A stretch of DNA of 64,000 bases from 2-12-FULL-35-23 sp965196985 (GTDB taxonomy: Bacteria > Pseudomonadota > Gammaproteobacteria > UBA12402). Made by a program: the position numbers and the translations under genes. The stretch is from positions 26,622 through 90,621 of the forward strand of contig CBDALO010000084.1 in the NCBI GenBank assembly GCA_965196985.1, given 5' to 3'. Numbering within the stretch: position 1 is the stretch's first letter; every line of letters starts with the position of its first letter. Of this stretch, positions 10,140 through 19,381 are shown one piece after another. The notes under the pieces are model-generated. The model did no database searches and had not been told where the DNA came from. It was given only the letters and a program-made list of their open reading frames with translations.

Positions 10140-10828
10140 TGCAACAACGATTAACTGAATGTCTCATGAAAGTGTGTCAAAACAAACGCCAGCGCATTGC
10201 TTTAATGGTGGGCGTGAGTGTTATTTTAGTGATGCTGCTTTCTTTGGCTTTTTTGCCAGCAAAAGCAAAACACGCACCAGCGAAGCGGGCATTAAAAGCA
10301 ACGGTCTTACCCGCTCAACCAGCGCCACCAGCCGTGGGGCAGACGTTAAACGGCATTGAGCTTAAACTCGCCCGCATTGAGCAACGGCTCAATCAAGTGA
10401 CAGGCAATGAATCCTCACCCAGTGATCAGCCTTGGCAAGCGGTACAGCAACAAGTGTCCCAAGGGATTACGGCCAGCCAGCAAGCGAGCCAACAACAACA
10501 AAACCAACTGGCCCAATTGCATCAGCAAGTGGCGGCCTTGCAACAAAGTGTGGCGCTGCTCACAGCAAAACAGCACCCACACCAACAACTCACACCGGAT
10601 CATTTACCGTTTCAAGTCACCGCGATTGATAACATCCAGGAATCGAATGTGGTGACGTTACGCTATGACCATCAACTTTTACCGTTAGATGTCGGTGACA
10701 CTTTAGCAGGCTGGACGCTGTTAAGTGCGAATAGCACCAATCAGTCCGCGCAATTTCAGCGAGGCGAGTCTTACGTGGCGATTCATCTGGATCAATACCC
10801 CGCTAAACCGTCAAGGAGTGCGTCCTAA
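10139..10828 (+). CDS. inner-membrane coiled-coil ICE protein
   Basis: About 229 residues: a cytoplasmic basic start, a transmembrane helix (IALMVGVSVILVMLLSLAFL), a proline/alanine linker, a glutamine-rich coiled coil (residues about 80-150), and a small C-terminal beta domain (LPFQVTAIDNIQESNVVTLRYDHQ). The layout resembles PilP/IcmE-like or PilO-like envelope components, but no family could be named with confidence. It overlaps its neighbours by single bases, showing tight operon coupling. Confidence 0.62.
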   Translation: MQQRLTECLMKVCQNKRQRIALMVGVSVILVMLLSLAFLPAKAKHAPAKRALKATVLPAQPAPPAVGQTLNGIELKLARIEQRLNQVTGNESSPSDQPWQAVQQQVSQGITASQQASQQQQNQLAQLHQQVAALQQSVALLTAKQHPHQQLTPDHLPFQVTAIDNIQESNVVTLRYDHQLLPLDVGDTLAGWTLLSANSTNQSAQFQRGESYVAIHLDQYPAKPSRSAS

Positions 10829-11688
10829 TGTATCGAGCCAATTCACTCATCAAACACGCGTGCGTGGCGTTGGTCTTAGCGGGGTTCGCGGGCACGAGCT
10901 TGGCAAACAATGCTGGATGGACAGTCAAGCCAGGGCAAACCGATCCTAATCAACGCTTTCACCAACGCTTACCGGCGCCTTTTCATGATGACATTACAGC
11001 CGATCAAGTGGTCACGAAGCTCAAACTGACACCGGCACAAACGCATCAAGCGTTAGTTTGGGGGTTAAGTCCCTTAGAAGAAAAACGCTACGTCGCCCTT
11101 ATGCGCAATCGCAGTGGCTTTTTTTATCAAGGGGCGGGGCACCACTTAACGCCGGTGCAAGTGTTAGGAGTGAATGCACCAACCGATGCCAAGCGCAGTG
11201 CGTATGCCGCTCGGGATGCGCACCAGCAGTTTGAGCAATTGGCGAAGTATTTGGCCTATAACGCCGCCTATCAACAAGCCGCTACCGCGTATAAAACTCA
11301 GCTTCACTTACCGGTTATTCGATCCTTTAATACGACGCCGTTCTCACCGTACACCTACCAGCCAATCAGCTTGCAAGCAGGCGATCATGTGTTGTTATTT
11401 GTTCATCTTCGTGATGCGGTTAAACCGATCATGGCTTATCTCATGAGTGCAGTGGCGAGAATGCCTCGCGTGCAGTTAGGCATTTTCTTTGTCGGTCACG
11501 CTACGCGCTATCAAGTACAACAATGGGCGCGTCAGCAAGCGTTACCGATTCAATTAGTGTCCAGTCATCGCATCACCTTGGATTTTGATCACGGGCAGTT
11601 TGCAACGCTTGGGATTAAACAGCCCCTACCGGTGTTAGTACGGGTGCGAGCCGGACACAGCGAAGTCATCGACACGGGACGTTTTTAA
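10828..11688 (+). CDS. ICE protein, TIGR03759 family
   Basis: About 286 residues with a signal peptide ending in SLAN. The segment WGLSPLEEKRYVALMRNRSG followed by LTPVQVLGVNA and a Tyr/Ala/Glu-rich helical block is characteristic of the TIGR03759 ICE family. The C-terminal half has a thioredoxin-like flavour (LGIFFVGHATRYQVQQWARQQ). It is likely periplasmic, in the T4SS assembly operon. It ends immediately before the next ATG. Confidence 0.8.
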   Translation: MYRANSLIKHACVALVLAGFAGTSLANNAGWTVKPGQTDPNQRFHQRLPAPFHDDITADQVVTKLKLTPAQTHQALVWGLSPLEEKRYVALMRNRSGFFYQGAGHHLTPVQVLGVNAPTDAKRSAYAARDAHQQFEQLAKYLAYNAAYQQAATAYKTQLHLPVIRSFNTTPFSPYTYQPISLQAGDHVLLFVHLRDAVKPIMAYLMSAVARMPRVQLGIFFVGHATRYQVQQWARQQALPIQLVSSHRITLDFDHGQFATLGIKQPLPVLVRVRAGHSEVIDTGRF

Positions 11689-12204
11689 ATGCGTGGTTTA
11701 TTGGGGGTTTTAATGGCGGGATTGTGTGTGAGTGCGGGCGCGTCACTGACCGTCATTGCTCGACAAGGCGAAACGGTCTCAGCTCCACTTGCACACTGGA
11801 CGCTACCGACTCAGGCGAGCGCGTTAGCTGCTATTCATGCCCAAGTCGCCGTGTTAAAGCACCCGCACATTACCATTAAACCGTTACTCGTTCCGACGGT
11901 GTCTGAGTTTACTGACGGTCACGTCAGCTCGCATCGTATGCCTAAAACCTCGGCGCACTTTCCTGCCTTCTTTGTGTTAAGTGACGGGGCACGTTCTGTG
12001 CAATGGGCAACAGACAATGCAAAACGATTAAAGCAATTACGGGCGATTGGAATCATTACGCACGCAGAGCGTGTTGATGCCATTAAAGCGCTTGAAGCAA
12101 AAACGGGGTTAGTGTTAGTGCCAGCGTCCTTAACGGGCTTTTCAGCCGTGGTGCAAACCACGCACACGCCGTTTTTAGTGAACCAAGGGTGGGTGGTGCA
12201 ATGA
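11689..12204 (+). CDS. ICE protein, PFL_4695 (TIGR03765) family
   Basis: 171 residues with a signal peptide (LLGVLMAGLCVSAGA). The C-terminal part has the family signature: FFVLSDGARSVQWATDNAKRL, then ...RAIGIITHAERVDAIKALE and LVLVPASLTGF...TPFLVNQGWV. This protein normally sits just upstream of traD in related ICEs; here the TIGR03747 gene follows directly. It overlaps the next start by 4 nt (ATGA). Confidence 0.8.
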   Translation: MRGLLGVLMAGLCVSAGASLTVIARQGETVSAPLAHWTLPTQASALAAIHAQVAVLKHPHITIKPLLVPTVSEFTDGHVSSHRMPKTSAHFPAFFVLSDGARSVQWATDNAKRLKQLRAIGIITHAERVDAIKALEAKTGLVLVPASLTGFSAVVQTTHTPFLVNQGWVVQ

Positions 12205-12902
12205 ATGACGTGCCTGAAATCAAACAACGCGCCAGAGGCTTTTTTGGTTTTTGCTGGACAACGTGTCGGGCGATGGGGTGGGGGATTGTGATTGCGTTAG
12301 TGATTAATGTCGTGCATTGGCATGAAGACGGGTATCAAGCGGTACTCGCACAATTAACCCAGCGTGACAGCGAACAAACCACGCAATTGGGTTTTCGCAA
12401 TCCATTAGCAGGCAAAGTCGCTACCTGGGCGATACAGTCTATGGATGCCCAGCAAGCTTGGTTGACACAACACACCAAGCCTTGGCTTAAGCAAGTGCCG
12501 TTAATCGGTGATTGGTTGAGCTCAGCCAGCGTTGCAAAAAAGACTCAGGCGGTGCAGCAAGGGGTTGTGCATGGCTTGCGTGTGTTGTGGGGGACGTTGG
12601 TGTTAGTGGGCTTGAAAGGGATTAGCTTGTTGGTCTCTGCTTGGGTGTTTGTGTTCGCTGGGCTATTAGGGGCGATGGATGGGTTATTAGCGCGTTACAT
12701 TCGCACCCATGAAGGCGGGCGTGAATCAACGTTTATCTTTCACCGCGTGGCCGACACCGTGATCAAGGCACCCGTGGCCTTGTTCTTTGTGTATTTAGCG
12801 TTACCGGTTTTTATTAATCCAGAGTGGGTGGTGATTGCCATGAGTCTGATGGTGTTTGCCTTTTTTTATTTAGCGACAGCGAATTTGAAAAAATTCTTGT
12901 AA
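12201..12902 (+). CDS. ICE membrane protein, TIGR03747 family
   Basis: About 233 residues with four probable transmembrane helices, around residues 20-38, 120-160 (two) and 185-230. The conserved motif DGLLARYIRTHEGGRESTFIFHR matches the TIGR03747 (PFL_4697-like) family. The ATG at 12201 overlaps the upstream stop. It is an inner-membrane part of the GI-type secretion system. In related ICEs traD normally precedes it, but here traD lies 15 kb downstream. Confidence 0.85.
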   Translation: MNDVPEIKQRARGFFGFCWTTCRAMGWGIVIALVINVVHWHEDGYQAVLAQLTQRDSEQTTQLGFRNPLAGKVATWAIQSMDAQQAWLTQHTKPWLKQVPLIGDWLSSASVAKKTQAVQQGVVHGLRVLWGTLVLVGLKGISLLVSAWVFVFAGLLGAMDGLLARYIRTHEGGRESTFIFHRVADTVIKAPVALFFVYLALPVFINPEWVVIAMSLMVFAFFYLATANLKKFL

Positions 12903-12912
12903 AGGAGCGGTG

Positions 12913-13251
12913 ATGAGAAAGTGTTTAGTGGTGTGTTGGTTGGTGTTGGGGTTAATGGGGGTTGCCCAGGCTGATAACGCTCAGATGAAAACCACGCTGG
13001 TCAAAATCATCAATCAGCTTGAAACCATCAAGCCCTTGGTCACGCAAGCCAAGCGAGAGCAAACCGCTAACCCGCGTGTGAAAATTCACTTTGACCGCTG
13101 GCAGGATGGCCAAGGTCATTGGCATAACGGGCTGCGCCAAGACATCGAAACCATTCAAGGGGCCTTAGTGCAAGCAGTGAATCAACAAAACCATGAGCCA
13201 CGCGTTATTGCCCCGCTCAGTGGTGACTTTGTAGGAGGTGATCATGTTTGA
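12913..13251 (+). CDS. RAQPRD family ICE protein (TIGR01690)
   Basis: About 112 residues with a signal peptide (CLVVCWLVLGLMGVAQA). A helical mature part ends in the family-like motif VKIHFDRWQDGQGHWHNGLRQDIETI. It is small and periplasmic, and always lies beside TIGR03758 in this system type. ATG 12913 is chosen because AGGAGCGG precedes it. It overlaps the next gene by 8 nt. Confidence 0.85.
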   Translation: MRKCLVVCWLVLGLMGVAQADNAQMKTTLVKIINQLETIKPLVTQAKREQTANPRVKIHFDRWQDGQGHWHNGLRQDIETIQGALVQAVNQQNHEPRVIAPLSGDFVGGDHV

Positions 13252-13483
13252 GATGAGTACCGCTCAAAAGCAAGCCTTTAATGAAGCAACACACGGTGTC
13301 GGGGCCATCACGTATTGTCACCTGATTTTATTTTTTATTGCAGGCTTGGCCACCATCTGGTTGTTGCTTGTGTTCATCGGCACGATAAAAAACCCCGAGT
13401 GTTCTCCGTATGAGGCACTCAACACGTTTGCTTATGCGGTGGTGATTTATATCGCTGTCGGTGTCGTGGTTCATTTTACTTAA
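13244..13483 (+). CDS. ICE membrane protein, TIGR03758 family
   Basis: 79 residues with two transmembrane helices (CHLILFFIAGLATIWLLLVFIG and AYAVVIYIAVGVVVHF) and the N-terminal phrase AQKQAFNEATHGVG typical of TIGR03758. The start ATG 13244 is preceded by TAGGAGGT. It is probably part of the inner-membrane or pilin-associated module. Confidence 0.85.
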   Translation: MFEMSTAQKQAFNEATHGVGAITYCHLILFFIAGLATIWLLLVFIGTIKNPECSPYEALNTFAYAVVIYIAVGVVVHFT

Positions 13484-13500
13484 CCCAAGGAGTTTTTAGT

Positions 13501-13899
13501 ATGTTAAAGCACTTTTTATTACGTCACACACGCGGTGTTCGCACCTTGTTGACTCAACTCATGGCCGCAATCACGACCTTGTCTCTCTCGGCGCTTGCCT
13601 GGGCGGATGGCGGCATTATTCCCATCTCCACTGATGATCAAACCGCCTCCGGCAGTGATTTTGCACAAACGCTGGTTCACATTTTCCAAAAGGGACTGAT
13701 TCCCGTGGTGATGTTAGGCGGGTCGGTTTGGGTTTTGTGGACGGGGATTTCAACGATGGCTAATGGCGTGAAAGAGGCGGGCGATCGCCAGAAATTTGAC
13801 CCGCTTAAAAACGCGATCATCAAGACCGTGATTGTTGTGGTGGTCGGTGGGGCGTTGTTGTATCTGCTTAATGAACTTCGCACCTTTAAGTTTTCATAA
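13501..13899 (+). CDS. ICE protein TIGR03745, VirB2-like candidate pilin
   Basis: 132 residues: a long signal-type leader ending LALAWA, followed by a mature protein of about 95 residues with two hydrophobic helices (LIPVVMLGGSVWVLWTGI and AIIKTVIVVVVGGALLYLL). This is the architecture of VirB2-like conjugative pilins and matches TIGR03745 by position and composition. A good AAGGAG site precedes it. Confidence 0.83.
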   Translation: MLKHFLLRHTRGVRTLLTQLMAAITTLSLSALAWADGGIIPISTDDQTASGSDFAQTLVHIFQKGLIPVVMLGGSVWVLWTGISTMANGVKEAGDRQKFDPLKNAIIKTVIVVVVGGALLYLLNELRTFKFS

Positions 13900-13913
13900 C
13901 AGAGGAGAGGGCT

Positions 13914-14300
13914 ATGCACACAACACAACGTCCGAGCTGTCAGTACTTAACCCATAAGCACGCGACTTTCTTTGGTTGCACCTTAGCGGAGACTGGCTGG
14001 TTGATTGGGATTTTAGCCGCCATTCAGCTGCCGTTGATCACGGGCCTGGCGTTTCCCTTAGGCCATTACTTAGGCGGCTTTTGGGGCGCGTTTTTAATTG
14101 AGTTTTTAATCGCGGTATTACTGACCCGCTTTGTGCTATTGACACAAATTGCTAAACGCATTGGCGAGAGGCGTCAAGGCAAGCCAGCAGGGTATTTACG
14201 CTGGCGGTTTCGCTGGTGGTGTTATCAACACTTAGGGGTGCCTTTGCCGTTAGTTATTCGTCAAGGTGTTTGGTCAACGAGGAGACATCACGATGTTTAA
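13914..14300 (+). CDS. ICE membrane protein, TIGR03750 family
   Basis: 128 residues with two transmembrane helices (IGILAAIQLPLITGLAFPLG and FWGAFLIEFLIAVLLTRFVLL) and a basic tail KRIGERRQGKPAGYLRWRF, typical of TIGR03750 (VirB3/TraL-like). AGAGGAGAGG precedes the ATG. It overlaps the next gene by 8 nt. Confidence 0.85.
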   Translation: MHTTQRPSCQYLTHKHATFFGCTLAETGWLIGILAAIQLPLITGLAFPLGHYLGGFWGAFLIEFLIAVLLTRFVLLTQIAKRIGERRQGKPAGYLRWRFRWWCYQHLGVPLPLVIRQGVWSTRRHHDV

Positions 14301-14913
14301 AGCCTGGAAACGATTCGATCAACTCACATTAACAGTGAAAACCTTGTGGGTGGTGATTGCGCTACTGGTTGGACTCAATACCGTGGCATTAGTCGGACTC
14401 GCCACGGCCCCTGATCGCCTACGCATTTACTTGCCGCCTGATTTAAGCGCAGGGGCTACCTTGAAGCCTGAGCAGGTACCGAAAGCCACGGTGTATGCGT
14501 TTGCGTTTCAGATTTTTACTGCAATTAACAGTTGGACGACCAGTGGGACGCAAGAGTACGGCAAAAACCTGAACGGTTACCAACGTTATTTATCGCCTGC
14601 TTTTTACACCGCGCTTGAACAAGACAAGCAAGCTCGCACCAGTAACGGTGAGCTGGCAAGACAACGCTTAATGTCAGCGGTATCGGGTGACGGGTATTCC
14701 TTGGCTTCGGTGAAGGTGTTAGGCAATGGCACGTGGTTAGTGACCTTGCACTTACAGCTCGTGGAAACGCTCGATGGGCAAGTCATTAAGCGCGTCATCA
14801 TGGCTTATCCGTTAGTGGTGTCACAGGTGCAAGCGTCATTAGCGGTCAATCCCTGGGGGCTGGTATTAAGCGGTTATCAGCAAGCCCCGTATCGATTAAA
14901 AACAGTGGTCTAG
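14293..14913 (+). CDS. ICE protein TIGR03746, VirB8/TraE-like
   Basis: About 206 residues: a short cytoplasmic N-terminus, one transmembrane helix (LWVVIALLVGLNTVALVGLA), and a periplasmic domain with the family phrase RIYLPPDLSAG and the segment FQIFTAINSWTTSGTQEYGKNLNGYQRYLSP. This matches TIGR03746, the TraE/VirB8 counterpart that bridges inner membrane and core complex. ATG 14293 is chosen over an upstream in-frame codon because GAGGAGA precedes it. Confidence 0.86.
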   Translation: MFKAWKRFDQLTLTVKTLWVVIALLVGLNTVALVGLATAPDRLRIYLPPDLSAGATLKPEQVPKATVYAFAFQIFTAINSWTTSGTQEYGKNLNGYQRYLSPAFYTALEQDKQARTSNGELARQRLMSAVSGDGYSLASVKVLGNGTWLVTLHLQLVETLDGQVIKRVIMAYPLVVSQVQASLAVNPWGLVLSGYQQAPYRLKTVV

Positions 14914-15361
14914 GAGGGCGAATGAAAAAGTTAGTGTGCAGTCTTTGTGTGGTGTTACCGATCTTAGCCGGTGCCACCGATTTAAAACCCAGTCCGCAAG
15001 TGGTGGTCAACCAAGTGCATTATGATCACGTGGTGTGGAACGGGATGCCGATTAGTGTGGTGGTACCGGTTGGCCAAGAGCGTGTGATTAAGTTTCCGTG
15101 TTCAGTGAGCCTTCAAAATACTAATCCTGCCTTAACGACTGATAAGGTGCGCATTGAAAATAACGCGGGTTTTCTTTATATCACCGCTAAAAAAGCGTTC
15201 TCACCGATTCGCTTGCCAATCCAGTTAAGCAGCGGGCAGGTAGTGTTAATGGATTTATCAGCGAGTGCGAGCAGTAATGACACCCCGGTTGCGGTGGTGC
15301 TTCCCTCAGCCGGTGGCGCGGGTGCAAAAGCAGCGGGCACCCAACCGGCGTTTATTACTTA

Positions 15362-17241
15362 GTGACTGACAGAAAACCCGCAAAGCCTTTTATTTTCAAT
15401 GTTTCGGGGCGAACTGGTCACATGAAGATTTTCAAAAAACAGCACTAAATACTCGTTTTCCAGCTATTTACAGCTTATTTTCGATATAATGCCTTAATCT
15501 TCGATGATTTTTCGCCACAGCATGGTAACTCTTCACTGGAAAGCAAGAATGACAAGACTAGCCCAAAATCCACAAATGCAAATTGGCCAAGTAGATATTT
15601 CTAAAATTCAAATCAGCTCTAAATCACGGGATGACATTCCAAAATTATTAAAAGGGCTACAGTTTATTTATAGTACACCCTCTGTACGGAAGGAGATTTT
15701 CGAACTACTAGAGGCTCAGATTGCACCTGAGGTTGACAAGAATAATGGACGCCCTGGTATGGAATTATGGAAAATATTGGTCATGGGAGTACTCCGCCTG
15801 AGTCTAAATTGTGATTATGATCGACTGCATGAACTTGTGAATCAACATAAAACCATTCGTGAAATGCTAGGGCATGCTGATTTTTTCGATAAAATAGAGT
15901 ATCAGCTGCAAACAATTAAAGACAATGTCTCGCTACTCACTCCCGAGTTGTTAGATGAGATTAATCAAGTTGTTGTGAAAGCTGGTCATTCATTGTTAAA
16001 AAAAAGTGAGCCTCTGCGAGGCCGTTGCGATTCCTTTGTGGTTGAAACAGACGTACATTTTCCAACAGACATAAGCTTACTGTTTGACGCAATGCGCAAA
16101 ATAATTCAGCAGGTGGCCAAGCTGTGTGAACACAGCGGATTGAGTGACTGGCGTCAATATCGATATAACATCAAGCATCTGAAACGGCTCATGCGAATAG
16201 CTCAACTAAAAAAGCGCAGTAAGAGCAAGCAAGCAGATCAACAAAACAAAAAGGACAAGGCAATCAAGGATGCTCATCAGGAGTATCTCAATATTGCGCA
16301 AAAATATTTAGATAAAGCACATGCCTCAATAAACGCTATCCAGAAAGCCGATCTACTGAAGCCGCAAGATGCGCCACTGGTTGAAAGTATAGAAATGTTC
16401 ACGGTTCATGCAGATCGCCAAGTTGATCAAATTAAACGCCGAATATTATTGGATGAAAAGATCCCGCATGAAGAAAAAGTCTTTTCTGTCTTTCAGCCAC
16501 ATACTGAATGGATTGTAAAAGGAAAGGCTGGTGTACCAGTCGAATTAGGAATGAAAGTCTGTGTCTTGGAGGATCAACACCAATTTATATTGCATCATCG
16601 TGTGATGGAGAATGAGACTGATGACAAGGTCGCCGTATCTATGGTTCAAGAGACCCAACAAAAGTTCCCAGAGTTAAACACATGTAGTTTTGATAAGGGC
16701 TTTCATTCAAAAGAAAATCAATCTGCGTTAGCAGATATTTTGGAAGTTGTTGCATTGCCGAGAAAAGGTCGACTCTCAAAGGAAGCACAGGAAATTGAAA
16801 AGTCAGACTCGTTTGTGAAAGCGAAACAAAAGCATTCTGCGGTAGAATCCAGTATTAATGCTCTTGAAGTTCATGGGTTGGATCAATGCCTAGATCACGG
16901 CATTGATGGCTTTAAGAGTTATGTTGGCTTAGCGATTGTTGGAAAAAACATAGATCGTATCGGAAGTCTTATACAAAGAGCTGAGCAAAGGAAAGCAGCG
17001 CGACTAAAAAAACGCATTCGAGGTCGCAGCCCACCGTTAGCTGCCTAGTCAGCCTCAGAATATCCCATTGTATTCCAGAAAGCAGGATGCTTTTTTTCGT
17101 ATCAAAACAGCGAGATTTCATTTTTTTGTACGCGGCCAGGGCTTAACATGCTATTTTTATTATGATCTCGCGCGGATATAAAAAAATGAAAGTGTAATAA
17201 AACAACAAAGACTAAGAATTAGTAGGTTTTCTGTCAGTCAC
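15362..17241 (+). mobile_element. ISNCY-type insertion sequence (1880 bp)
   Basis: Ends are inverted repeats GTGACTGACAGAAAACC on both sides, flanked by the 6-bp duplication TACTTA (15356-15361 and 17242-17247). The same 17-bp ends and the same TACTTA target flank the 201-bp element at 28104-28304. Confidence 0.88.
15549..17048 (+). CDS. ISNCY-like transposase
   Basis: About 499 residues, without cysteine-rich or HTH hallmarks at the N-terminus. The family-type phrases are NNGRPGMELWKILVMGVLRLSLNCDYDRLHELVNQH and the acidic-catalytic segments RCDSFVVETDVHFPTD, EWIVKGKAGVPVELG and NTCSFDKGFHSKEN. These resemble ISNCY (ISDol1-like) transposases, from memory. A lysine-rich coiled segment lies around residues 210-260. 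ATG 15549 follows GGAAAG; in-frame ATGs upstream (15504, 15522) are alternatives. It appears intact and may supply transposition for the miniature element. Confidence 0.8.
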   Translation: MTRLAQNPQMQIGQVDISKIQISSKSRDDIPKLLKGLQFIYSTPSVRKEIFELLEAQIAPEVDKNNGRPGMELWKILVMGVLRLSLNCDYDRLHELVNQHKTIREMLGHADFFDKIEYQLQTIKDNVSLLTPELLDEINQVVVKAGHSLLKKSEPLRGRCDSFVVETDVHFPTDISLLFDAMRKIIQQVAKLCEHSGLSDWRQYRYNIKHLKRLMRIAQLKKRSKSKQADQQNKKDKAIKDAHQEYLNIAQKYLDKAHASINAIQKADLLKPQDAPLVESIEMFTVHADRQVDQIKRRILLDEKIPHEEKVFSVFQPHTEWIVKGKAGVPVELGMKVCVLEDQHQFILHHRVMENETDDKVAVSMVQETQQKFPELNTCSFDKGFHSKENQSALADILEVVALPRKGRLSKEAQEIEKSDSFVKAKQKHSAVESSINALEVHGLDQCLDHGIDGFKSYVGLAIVGKNIDRIGSLIQRAEQRKAARLKKRIRGRSPPLAA

Positions 17242-17619
17242 TACTTACGTGAGCTTATTGCGTTATGCCATCCAGCACTTGTATTCCCCCGAACGCCTAG
17301 TGCATGAAGACGGCGCATTTAGTCGTACTCCGATGTTTACCTCACGCAGTGTCGCGTTAGTCAATCAAGCCGCCGTACTTGCCATGCCGTTAGCGTCCTG
17401 GCAAGCAGGCGCGTATACCGTCACAGCGGTGTTATTAAAAAACACCACGCGCCATCGTGTGTTGTTGAGCCCACAAACCTTGCACGGCAGTTGGTTAGCC
17501 ACCAGCTTTTATCCCTCTAATTACGTCAATGCCCGGGGGCATTTGCGCGATCGCACCACGGTGTTTGTGGTGTCTGATCAGCCGTTTAATCAAGCACTGC
17601 AAGCAGCGAGGGCGTACCG

Positions 17620-18993
17620 ATGAATCGTAATCCTAAACTGTTAATCGTGTTAGGTGTGTTAAGTGTGTTGTTGATTGCCGGTTTTTTATGGATGAGTGCG
17701 GGATCTTCTGCAACGACTCACACCCGCGAAGCCAAGAACACACACGCTCCGTTTGATGTGGCCTCAGGTGACACCAACAACGAAGTGCTTGGGCGCATTA
17801 TCGCGCAACAAAAAGCCTTACAAACGAAAAACGCGCAGCAAGCAAGCCTAATCCATCAATTGCAACGCACCAATGCCAGTCAAGCCCGTGAACAATTAAC
17901 AAAAACCAAGGCCGCCTTAGAGCAACAGATCGCCGCTTTAAAAACCAGTCTGGCCGAACAAATGAACACCTTAGTGCAACGGGCTAAGACATCTTCGGGT
18001 AAGTCAAATTCGGCGTTGGAAAACTACACGGTGGGCCAGGGTCAAACTAAAAGTCATTCTCACATGATTACCTCGGTGCCTGATTTTTCGTTAACGCCCG
18101 TTAAAGGTGAGGCGAGTGGTGCAATGAAGTCGCACGACACAGGAAGTGTTAGTAGCGCACCGACGTTACCCAGTGATCAGGATAAAACACTCGCTCAACA
18201 AAAAGCCGCGGTACCGGTTTACACGGTACCAGACGGCTCAACGGTAGCGAACGTGGCCTTACTGAGTCCCTTAATTGGTGAGGTGCCGGTGAATGGCAGT
18301 TTACAAGCACCGGCGTTTCCGTTTAAAGCAATGCTCAGTTATCACCAAACCCAACAAATGTTTGCCGCCAACGGCATTCCGTTACCCACAGGTTTAGCTG
18401 GGACGATTTTGCAAGGCTATTCGGTCGGCAGTATGTCCTTAGGTTGCGCAAGACCTTATGTCACTAAATTGTTGTTTGTGTTTAAAGACGGGCACTTTGT
18501 GGTGTTTCCTAAAAAAACCAGCAGTGGTAATGCCACACAGGTTTACCCTAAAAATGCGTTGGGTTATTTAAGTGATGCCTACAACAACCCGTGCATTAAC
18601 GGGCGCTACATGACCGATGCCCCTAAAGTGATCGCCAGCTTTATGGCCTTAGGGGCGGCGCAAGGGGCGGGCGGGGCGATTGCGCAAGCGCAAACCCAAA
18701 CGCTCACCAACATTGCCCAAGGCACGGCAGGCACGGTCTTTAACGGCAACTTAGGCAAGTATGCCGCAGGCTTAGCGGTGAATGAAGGCGCGAAAGATGC
18801 CACCGCTTGGTACAAGGCTCGAGTCAATACTATCTTTGACGCGGTGTTTGTGCCCTCGACTGAAAACGGGCGAGCGCGTCGCCTCATTTTTAATGTAACC
18901 CAAACCATTCCAATTGATTTAAACCACCAAGGGAGATTGTTGCACCATGAACGTTTTAGTGACGGCTCGACTACTGATCATTCTTTGCTGTAG
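17620..18993 (+). CDS. ICE protein TIGR03752, VirB10/TraB-like
   Basis: 457 residues: an N-terminal transmembrane helix (LLIVLGVLSVLLIAGFLWM), a long coiled coil (residues about 65-130), a Ser/Thr-rich linker, and a C-terminal domain with VPDGSTVANVALLSPLIGEVPVNG and SMSLGCARPYVTKLLFVFKDGHF. This is the TraB/VirB10 counterpart that spans the envelope. The ATG overlaps the upstream stop. The 3' end overlaps the lipoprotein gene by 47 nt. Confidence 0.87.
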   Translation: MNRNPKLLIVLGVLSVLLIAGFLWMSAGSSATTHTREAKNTHAPFDVASGDTNNEVLGRIIAQQKALQTKNAQQASLIHQLQRTNASQAREQLTKTKAALEQQIAALKTSLAEQMNTLVQRAKTSSGKSNSALENYTVGQGQTKSHSHMITSVPDFSLTPVKGEASGAMKSHDTGSVSSAPTLPSDQDKTLAQQKAAVPVYTVPDGSTVANVALLSPLIGEVPVNGSLQAPAFPFKAMLSYHQTQQMFAANGIPLPTGLAGTILQGYSVGSMSLGCARPYVTKLLFVFKDGHFVVFPKKTSSGNATQVYPKNALGYLSDAYNNPCINGRYMTDAPKVIASFMALGAAQGAGGAIAQAQTQTLTNIAQGTAGTVFNGNLGKYAAGLAVNEGAKDATAWYKARVNTIFDAVFVPSTENGRARRLIFNVTQTIPIDLNHQGRLLHHERFSDGSTTDHSLL

Positions 18994-19381
18994 CGCAGGC
19001 TTAGCCGCTTGTGCGACACCAGGGAGCAATTTAATTCCAGCAGGGGGACAACGCACCATGCCTCAACTGTATCAAAGTGAAACCGGTGCGGCGTTGACCA
19101 CGAATTTTAACAACCAGGTCAACGCCCCGTCTCGTGTGGCGTTAACACGGGAGCTGCCTCGCTCTCGTTACGTGGCGCAAACCGCCCACGGCAAACGCGA
19201 GGTGGACAGCTTGTTTAAACCGTTGCCGAACCCTGAAATACCGGTGTAGTTTTCTATCGCCCCGCACTTAGTGCAGGTTAATGGCGAGGCTTACCCAAAG
19301 CCAGGGATAACCACGGCCTTCTTTTTGTATCGCAGCAATCACTTTGCGCTGCCCAGTGAGCTTTTTACCAGTTATTTTTGA
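18947..19381 (+). pseudogene. TIGR03751 ICE lipoprotein gene with an in-frame amber codon
   Basis: The ATG at 18947 starts a lipoprotein signal (LLIILCCSAGLAAC, lipobox LAAC) of the TIGR03751 (VirB7-like) family. Reading stops at TAG 19247-19249, right after LPNPEIPV. The same frame continues for 43 codons (SIAPHLVQVNGEAYP...TAFFLYRSNHFALPSEL) to TGA 19379-19381. That continuation matches the family's conserved C-terminus, normally of the form PHL....VPGY.T.F.LY....YALPGE. One base change (probably a Tyr codon to TAG) truncated it. The shorter 100-residue product keeps its lipid anchor but lacks the conserved end. Confidence 0.8.

Larger units (their letters stand above)
14922..17623 (+). pseudogene. 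TIGR03749 (TraK/VirB9-like) gene interrupted by an ISNCY-type IS
   Basis: The 5' part (14922-15361) encodes a signal peptide (LVCSLCVVLPILAGA) and the VirB9/TraK-like beta domain. The 3' part (17248-17623) encodes the rest, including LLRYAIQHLYSPERL, a family hallmark. An 1880-bp IS lies at 15362-17241. Removing it and one copy of the TACTTA duplication gives 816 nt, an exact 271-codon frame, with the joint reading AFITYVSLLRY. The intact protein would be a secretin-like outer-ring component. Its loss should block pilus assembly. Confidence 0.88.

Noticed and set aside
10159..10655. Several overlapping plus- and minus-strand frames in the coiled-coil gene
   Set aside because: They are shadows of the glutamine-rich repeats in the real frame (10139-10828).
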